Positions 58,298 to 64,000 of a stretch of DNA of 64,000 bases are shown piece after piece. Under the pieces are notes generated by a model. That model did not search any database. It had not been told where the DNA came from and worked only from the letters and a program-made list of their open reading frames with translations. The DNA comes from Symsagittifera roscoffensis (lineage: Eukaryota > Xenacoelomorpha > Acoela > Convolutidae). Each line of letters opens with the position of its first letter. Position 1 is the stretch's first letter. Location of the stretch: the NCBI RefSeq assembly GCF_963678635.1, contig NC_087066.1:9824723-9888722 (forward strand). The letters are read 5' to 3'. A program made the translations under genes and the position numbers.

Positions 58298-59021
58298 AAA
58301 TAGTTTCAGATAATAAATTGATTTCTTGGGAGAATCGTGGTGGTCTCCAAGTATACATTGTTTTGGTTGTTGGAGTAAGCTCACTCAAAAGAACTCTTGA
58401 TCGTCTCCCCTGAGGTTTAAAAAAGAAATACCGAAAGTTCACCTTTGGAACATCGGGACTGAGTCTCAATCCAAAAACTGGCAGTAAACTCAAACACTTT
58501 CAGTTGTTACTCACTTGTGGCTGCCTGAGAAAAAGGAAAATAGGTTTTTGGTCCGACCTGGTAAACAACAGCATCACAAAACATCCGAATAACCTCAATA
58601 CGAAGTGTACCCCTAACAATTATCCCAAATTGTTGTGAAGGTTCAACAGCAAATAGAGCCAATAGTTTATTGCCGCAGGGAAGGTACGACACACATATTC
58701 GACAAGCTACGAAAATCAAATTCTCTTCTCATCGACGTAATCAAACATCTTCTCCCCAAACAAAAACAAGACGGTTTCGAGTAGTGGCGCTCTGTCAAAT
58801 CCACCCACCTCCTGAACTGGACGAGAAGCTACTAAACAAGGATTTCTCGAAACGCTAAGCCTTTAAGCCGCTAGTACTACAACAAACATCAAAATGAAGA
58901 ATCCAACTAACAAAGAAGCAAAGAGAAGCTAGGAAAAAACAACTAGACCGATCAACTTAGCGGTAAGTCTGGTTTTCTTCTGAGGCTTTTTGCTTTGGAA
59001 AAACAGACTGTTTCTTCCTGG
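58298..59021. other. Noncoding stretch upstream of the LINE
   Basis: No gene seen. It may include the LINE's 5' untranslated region, for which there is no direct evidence. Confidence 0.35.
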
Positions 59022-59120
59022 TTTCTCATGAGGTTTTATACCATGGAGTTTCAGTCAAGGCGACTACCCTTGAGGCAGATTTCTCATAATGATTTTATAC
59101 CTTGGAGTATCGCTCAAGAG
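59022..59120. repeat. Two ~40-bp direct repeats
   Basis: TTCTCATGAGGTTTTATACC at 59022 and TTCTCATAATGATTTTATAC at 59080, each continuing with a TGGAGT..TC..TCAAG block. Located just upstream of the LINE ORF1 start. Confidence 0.75.
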
Positions 59121-59168
59121 GTAACCGATAGTCGAAGAGTTAATTGGCATCCTAAAAAGCAGGCACCA

Positions 59169-60039
59169 ATGACGCCTCCCTGTAATACATGTATTAGGAA
59201 CAATGGTGACGAAGAGCAAATTTACCATTGCGCATCCTGTGAAACTTAATGGCACCTGAACCCCACCAGCACGAAATTATCAAAAGCTGCCATCAATGGA
59301 AAAAAGGAACTTAAAACTTAGCAAGCTTATTGCCGTGTTTTTTGACGAATATGTTGAGAACAAAAAGAATGAAAAAATATTGAATTCAGGCCAGTTAGGC
59401 AAAAAAACTGAGCAACAAACTTCATAACTTTGAGCAGAATCTTGAAAAAACAATAGAAGAAAGAGTCACTACTGCACTCGAATTATGTGAAAACCGCGTT
59501 AAAGATATAGTCAACAAGGTAATCGAAAACAATTACTGGAACCCAAAGTAAATACCCTTCCCAAAAAAATGACTCCTAGGAAAAACCAAAAAACCATCGC
59601 AATGTTAATTCAAACTTTCATGTACGTGGTCTCCCGGAAGACCTTGAGAAAAACAGAGAAGAAAATGCACTCCTCGAAAAACTGAAACAAGTAATGACCG
59701 AAATAGGAGTTGAAATGGAAATTGACAAAGTAAAGAGGTTTGGAAGTTTTGACAAGGAGCGCAAAAATCGTAGAAATGCAATGATCACAATGAGCAACGA
59801 CTGGGACGTAAGAATGCTACCTGCAAAAAGCGCACAAATAAGAATCGGACGAAAAAAATGGTAATCACATCCTGCCGGCGCTGTCCATTGAAAAGAATTT
59901 ACGAGAAAAAATGTTCCCAAAGAAAAGGCGCGAATTACTAAACAACGGTGTAACACCAGCTCAACTAAAAGTTCGTAATTTCAAATTATACATGGATGAC
60001 CTGAAATTTCAACTAGACGACGAAACAACTGAAAAATAA
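59169..60039 (+). pseudogene. LINE ORF1 remnant: zinc finger, coiled coil, RRM-like domain
   Basis: It starts MTPPCNTCIRNNGDEEQIYH, then CASCETxWHL, a PHD/zinc-finger-like C-x2-C..C-x2-C..H pattern. A coiled-coil-like stretch follows (LEKTIEERVTTALELCENRV, then KDIVNKVIENN) around 59430-59550. An RRM-like RNA-binding part comes next: VRGLPEDLEKNREENALLEK, then VKRFGSFDKERKNRRNAMIT (about 59620-59860), and finally a conserved basic C-terminal part (EKNLREKMFPKKRRELLNNG, then VKNFKLY-like) to a stop at 60037-60039. This is nucleic-acid chaperone protein architecture. Stops at about 59247 and 59863 and several shifts inactivate it. Confidence 0.78.
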
Positions 60040-60055
60040 TGACTAACTAAATTCC

Positions 60056-60650
60056 AATATCGTGCCTCACTGAAACCTGGCTCAACAAAAACATCAAGGA
60101 CGCAGAGCTGCATCTAAATGATTTTAGCATCTTTTGCAGTGAAAGAGAGCCATCGAACGATGGGGCCTCACGCCATGGTGATGTGCTGAAAGCGATTAAC
60201 ATGCTTTTTCCCGCGAACACACTTGATATCCAACTTCCCTCATGCTGTGTGGCAGTACAAGTCCAGATGTCGATACCTATCACAATTTGTACCTTCTACA
60301 ATCCACCTAAAAACAGCTTACATCGTTATTCTATCGACGAATACAGGTAGATACGCAGTGCCCTGCTACAACACAAAAAGAACCCAATCAATTTGTGTGG
60401 AGGATTGAAATTCCCCAAGATCAACTGCGAAATCAACCAGAGCTCCGACAAAGAAGAAAATGACGTACTGAAATTCACTGACCGATTAAATGCAGAGCAT
60501 ATTGTTGATGTTTCTACTTTTGGAAAAACACACTTGATGTTGTGTTTGCAAGGAATATTGGTGCGGAAACACATATATAAGACAAACTTGAGGAAATTTA
60601 CGACCTCTCAGACGATAAACCTGTGTCAATTGATTTATCGTTTAAAGTAG
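60056..60650 (+). pseudogene. LINE ORF2: apurinic-type endonuclease remnant
   Basis: After one frame shift the sequence reads LTETWLNKNIKDAELHLNDF, the LTETWL block carrying the catalytic Glu of the AP-like endonuclease. It continues with CSEREPSNDGASRHGDVLKA, where the usual R-x-GGGV is lost, then PITICTFYNPPKNSLHRYS. From 60393, GGLKFPKINCEINQSSDKEE corresponds to the GDFNFP-x-I-W block with its Asp lost. Inactive. Confidence 0.8.
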
Positions 60651-61269
60651 TAAAAAACAAACCAACCTACTATTGCTACTACAGTTTCTGCTCAGCAGTT
60701 TTTGATGAAATCCGCGACTAGATGCTCGCCAAACCTTTCCAACCCGAGTGTCACACAAACATCAATCGAATGAACAATGAATACAAAGAGTACTGCAATA
60801 AGATCATCCAGAAATTTGTTCCACGGAAAACGGCAAACCGACAAAGTGGATCAGTCTGGTATAAACCAAGCACCTCTAAGTTGTTTAAACCTCTGAAAAC
60901 TCAGCGGATGCTGTACTCTACAAACTCAACATCCTACAGGAAGCAAAAGATTCTAGAGCAAGAAAAGATTTTCTTTGACAAAGCTGATCGCGACAAAACT
61001 GACTATCAAAACATTCTGCTCTCAAATTGGAATACAAAAATTCTACTCCAAAATTTCAAATCAATGTATAAGACGGCAAGTAATCCCGATGAAATTCCGC
61101 TAGGAGAAAAAAAACAGCAAACAATTTTCAAGACAGAACCGAGCACTTTAATTAATTTTTCCAGTCCGTCCATTCGCTTCCAAAATCACAATTGGATTGC
61201 ACCATTGGTAACCCTGATGGCGCGCCAATTTAAAAAAATTTTGCTACCTCGAAGAAACTCATAAGATCG

Positions 61270-62720
61270 ATCCTCGAGGAGACTGCCATATCAAAGTCGC
61301 GAGGTCCAGATGCCATTCCGCCAATCTTTTTCCAGAAACCATAGGAATCAATGAGCAATGCGCTTCATATCTCCTTCAAGGCCATTAAACGAAACGGAGT
61401 GATTCCAGATGAATGGAAAGCTGGATTCCTGTCATCTATCCATAAAAAAGATGAGAAATATCACGTTGAAAACTATAGACCTGTTACCCTATTGAATTTC
61501 TCGAGCAAGGTTTTAAAAAAAATGTATGAATGGACCTCTCTATGCCCACTTCGAAAACTTTGTAGTTATTTCTCAACATGGCTTCATCAAAAACAAATCT
61601 GTATTAACAAACTTACTTAGATATCTTCGATTTATTCATCAATCCCTCGACTAAAACGCGATCACTGACATAAGCGCCTTCTGCACCGACTTTGTGAAAG
61701 CTTTTGACAAAGGTCCACTGAGTTTAATTTCAAACTAAGGAAATTAGGTGTATGTGTATGCTTTCTCGACTTACTGATTAACTAACTGGAGAACAGGAAA
61801 CCCTTTGTGCGGCTAGGGAATGTACAATCACTCAAGCTCAATATATTTTTTGGTGTACCTCAAGGCTCGGTCATTTGTTCACTTCTCTTTTGCATTTTCA
61901 TCAATGACCTACAGAAGTAATTCCGGAGTTCCTACACGCTGTTAATCGCTGATGACCTAAAATTCATCACCAGAACTGACTCAAAGGTGTAAATTTCCCT
62001 TGATCAAAACAGTCTATAGAAACGGATGGGCTGCAACAAAATGAAGCTCGCGGACGGCAAAACGAATTTCTTCAGTTCCGTGGAAGGAACACAAGTTTCG
62101 TTCTAAACAATGAATTTCTGAAACCCGCCGTGGTCATGAAAAGTTTTGGAGTACATATCCGTTATTACATCACATGGAGCAGCCACATAGGTAAAAAGCT
62201 CAAAAATTCATTCGAATAACATTTTGTAAAGCAGAACATCTGAGCAAATACCATTCCTCATTCAAAATTTTGTCTCTGCAAATCAATGATTCTGCGAATG
62301 ATCAGCTACGCATCGCCATGTGTCCATATCACTCAAACATCTGTACATGAGCTAGAAACATTCCAAAAACGCGTGCTAAAGAGGGTACTGCATGATAATT
62401 CAACGAAATAACAATCGCTACTTGAAATAGTCAACAGCTCCCTCTATCTCTATTTTTCTCAAATTCTTGATCTTTTAGAACTTTCAAAAAGTATCAAACA
62501 ACTGCAACCGACTCCAAACTTTAGAACTTGTTACATTCGCCCGGAAATACAAATCGACGGAAAATAAAATTAGGTTAAAAAACGACTGGCTAGCGTCTAA
62601 ACGCAGCTCTACATGCTTTAACCGTCTCTACCAAAGCAAGTTCTTTGTGTGGTCATTTTGTCATCGGGTCGACAAAATCGTTACTGTTTTGGGCTATCGG
62701 CAAGAACGCTCACATTAACT
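61270..62720 (+). pseudogene. LINE ORF2: reverse transcriptase and C-terminal remnant
   Basis: Blocks in order: ISKSRGPDAIPP (61290); RNGVIPDEWKAGFLSSIHKK (about 61390); ENYRPVTLLNFSSKVL (about 61468); ISQHGFIKNKSVLTNLLRYL (about 61570); TDFVKAFDKGPL, carrying the first catalytic Asp (about 61690); FFGVPQGSVICSLLFCIFIN (about 61845-61905); and LIADDLKFITRTDSK, equivalent of the catalytic YADD (about 61940-61985). A weaker C-terminal part ends near LASKRSSTCFNRLYQSKFF (about 62590-62650). Multiple stops (for example in SLDxNAITD and QKxFRSS) make it nonfunctional. Confidence 0.85.
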
Positions 62721-62790
62721 TAGTTACATGCAAAAAAAGTGAACTCATGGCTGGGTCTCAGTATCCCCAGACCACGAGGTCGCTACTTAT

Positions 62791-64000
62791 TTATTATTCT
62801 ACTTTTGGTTTTTTTCAGTAGATAAAAATCATAACATCCATCGGAGATGAATCAACCCTTTCCCTCAACTCCTAGCTTCTCATACTCTGAAAATGAATTC
62901 AAAGTTAATTAAATTCAACTCAGGACCTTCCAAGAAGCTAAAAGTTTTTAAAAGGGAGTTACAGTTTCCTTCCCGAGACCCTTCCGGATTCTGGAATCCG
63001 GACGAAGAGCGATCTTATCTTCCTTTGGGAAGGCTGGTAAAGTCGTCCCAATACCCCTTTTTTTCTCGGGAATTATTCGGTAATGAATGTACAGTTACAA
63101 TCGTTACTATTCGGAATGGAGTTCCACTATAACTTCTTCGTTCGTTGCTATTCCTCGTTCGTCTTGTCTGTTTGATTGAATATTGTTCTTCTGTTTGCTC
63201 TTTTTTTCAGTTGTAGCGAAAATTCAATTTCGTGACGTGTCTTTATTTCAGAACTATTTTTTAAAACTTTTTACTTCATGCCGAACTGACCATTCCAAAT
63301 CCGTTGAATCGTTTGATTAGTACAGCTAATCAGCTAAAGCTGCCAGTTTTCCCAGTCTACGGTTACAATAAAATTTCGAAGTCGCCATGCATTTTGGCGC
63401 CAATCTGGTCGAATGTCACATACTCCCCGGACAGCCCGGTCAATGTCCTCATTGAGTCTTGTGGTATTCATTAAAATGGTACAGTGCCATCAAATTTTTT
63501 TTACAAAAAGCTGGAAATCACTCTTATCCACGTCAAATAGACTCATTGCAGAATACAAATTTCATCACACTACACTGTAAAAACCTTACAAATTCTTTCA
63601 CTAATCTGCACTTTTGAGGATATAACTTAAGATAAAACTTTTTAACTGACTTTTAATGCCAATGCCTCGGTTTAAAATTTTTCCTCCTAGGTTTAAAAGG
63701 TGTTGGGACGCAGGACAGTCCTGCCGACCAACTAACTAAAATTATCCTACTATTCTTCTCCTCGGAATTTAAGTTTTTTTTTGGTCTTGATTATTAAAAA
63801 TATGGAACTTCGTGGTTAGAATGAACACTGAAATAACCTCCTTCTTCAAGAGATTACCCAAGCCCTCATGTCCGGTTGGTTTTGCTTTTTGGCAATCACG
63901 CAAGTCAGGGCTCTCCCTTCCAGGTTGCAGGTGAGCGCGCTGCATTCTTGTCTTTCTGTCAAGTCTTCCTCCTCAAAATGCAGCTTCATGACTCCTATCC
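62791..64000. other. Noncoding right edge
   Basis: A 79-codon plus-strand frame at 62893-63132 shows no domain. T-rich tracts with acceptor-like TTTTTCAG occur (about 62810 and 63205) without a clear exon attached. Confidence 0.35.

Larger units (their letters stand above)
59169..62790 (+). mobile_element. Dead CR1/L2-group LINE, near full length
   Basis: The ORF1 remnant (59169-60039), endonuclease (about 60056-60650), linker (60722-61264) and reverse transcriptase with C-terminal part (about 61270-62720) follow in the canonical order of a two-ORF non-LTR retrotransposon, all on the plus strand with many stops and frameshifts. The 3' end lies in the region after 62720 (GGGTCTCAGTATCCCC..TATTTATTATTCT); no poly-A tail or clean target duplication is visible. 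The clade is judged from the ORF1 zinc finger plus RRM layout and the endonuclease and RT block styles. Confidence 0.88.

Overview
The window reads as nuclear DNA of an invertebrate animal, not a microbe. It has one clearly spliced gene with GT-AG introns and T-rich acceptors, relics of CR1/L2/jockey-type LINEs, short inverted-repeat DNA transposons, a decayed 18S rRNA 3' end, and more than 30 kb of short-period satellite. I cannot name the species or phylum. Coding density is very low: I support two host genes.

Layout. 1-1631: the 5' part of a secreted-protein gene on the minus strand, running off the left edge. 1.7-6.2 kb: noncoding DNA with a hAT-like MITE, a family of ~70-bp repeats and a dead LINE fragment. 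6.19-7.06 kb: a foldback-type element with ~30-bp terminal inverted repeats; it contains ~95 bp also found just downstream of the next gene. 7.66-9.49 kb: a three-exon minus-strand gene for a 147-residue secreted, dibasic-rich, Cys-containing peptide precursor, with a MITE in intron 1. 9.5-14.8 kb: diverged repeats and one tRNA-like Pol III unit.

14.8-23.4 kb is satellite array 1 and 26.4-49.5 kb is satellite array 2. Their consensus sequences are unrelated, yet both have a 25-bp unit. Array 2 has higher-order structure: about ten ~380-500-bp spacers recur in it at 1,254, 1,452 and 1,640 bp, and the spacers themselves end in a few array-1-type units. A 1,916-bp tandem duplication near its right end is almost perfect. 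A decayed 18S rRNA 3' end lies immediately left of array 2, and a ~590-bp dispersed repeat occurs on both sides of it (24.83 and 52.93 kb).

49.5-64 kb: degraded retroelement territory. There is a jockey-like LINE 3' end at 52.2-52.7 kb, unidentified broken coding-like tracts at 50.9-56.1 kb, and a fuller but dead LINE at 59.2-62.8 kb (ORF1 with zinc finger, coiled coil and RRM-like part; endonuclease; reverse transcriptase).

The many long open frames in the two arrays, up to 479 codons, follow from a 25-bp unit without stop codons and are not listed as genes. The most novel items are the paired 25-bp satellites with shared spacers, the foldback element carrying gene-flank DNA, and the unassigned secreted peptide precursor.
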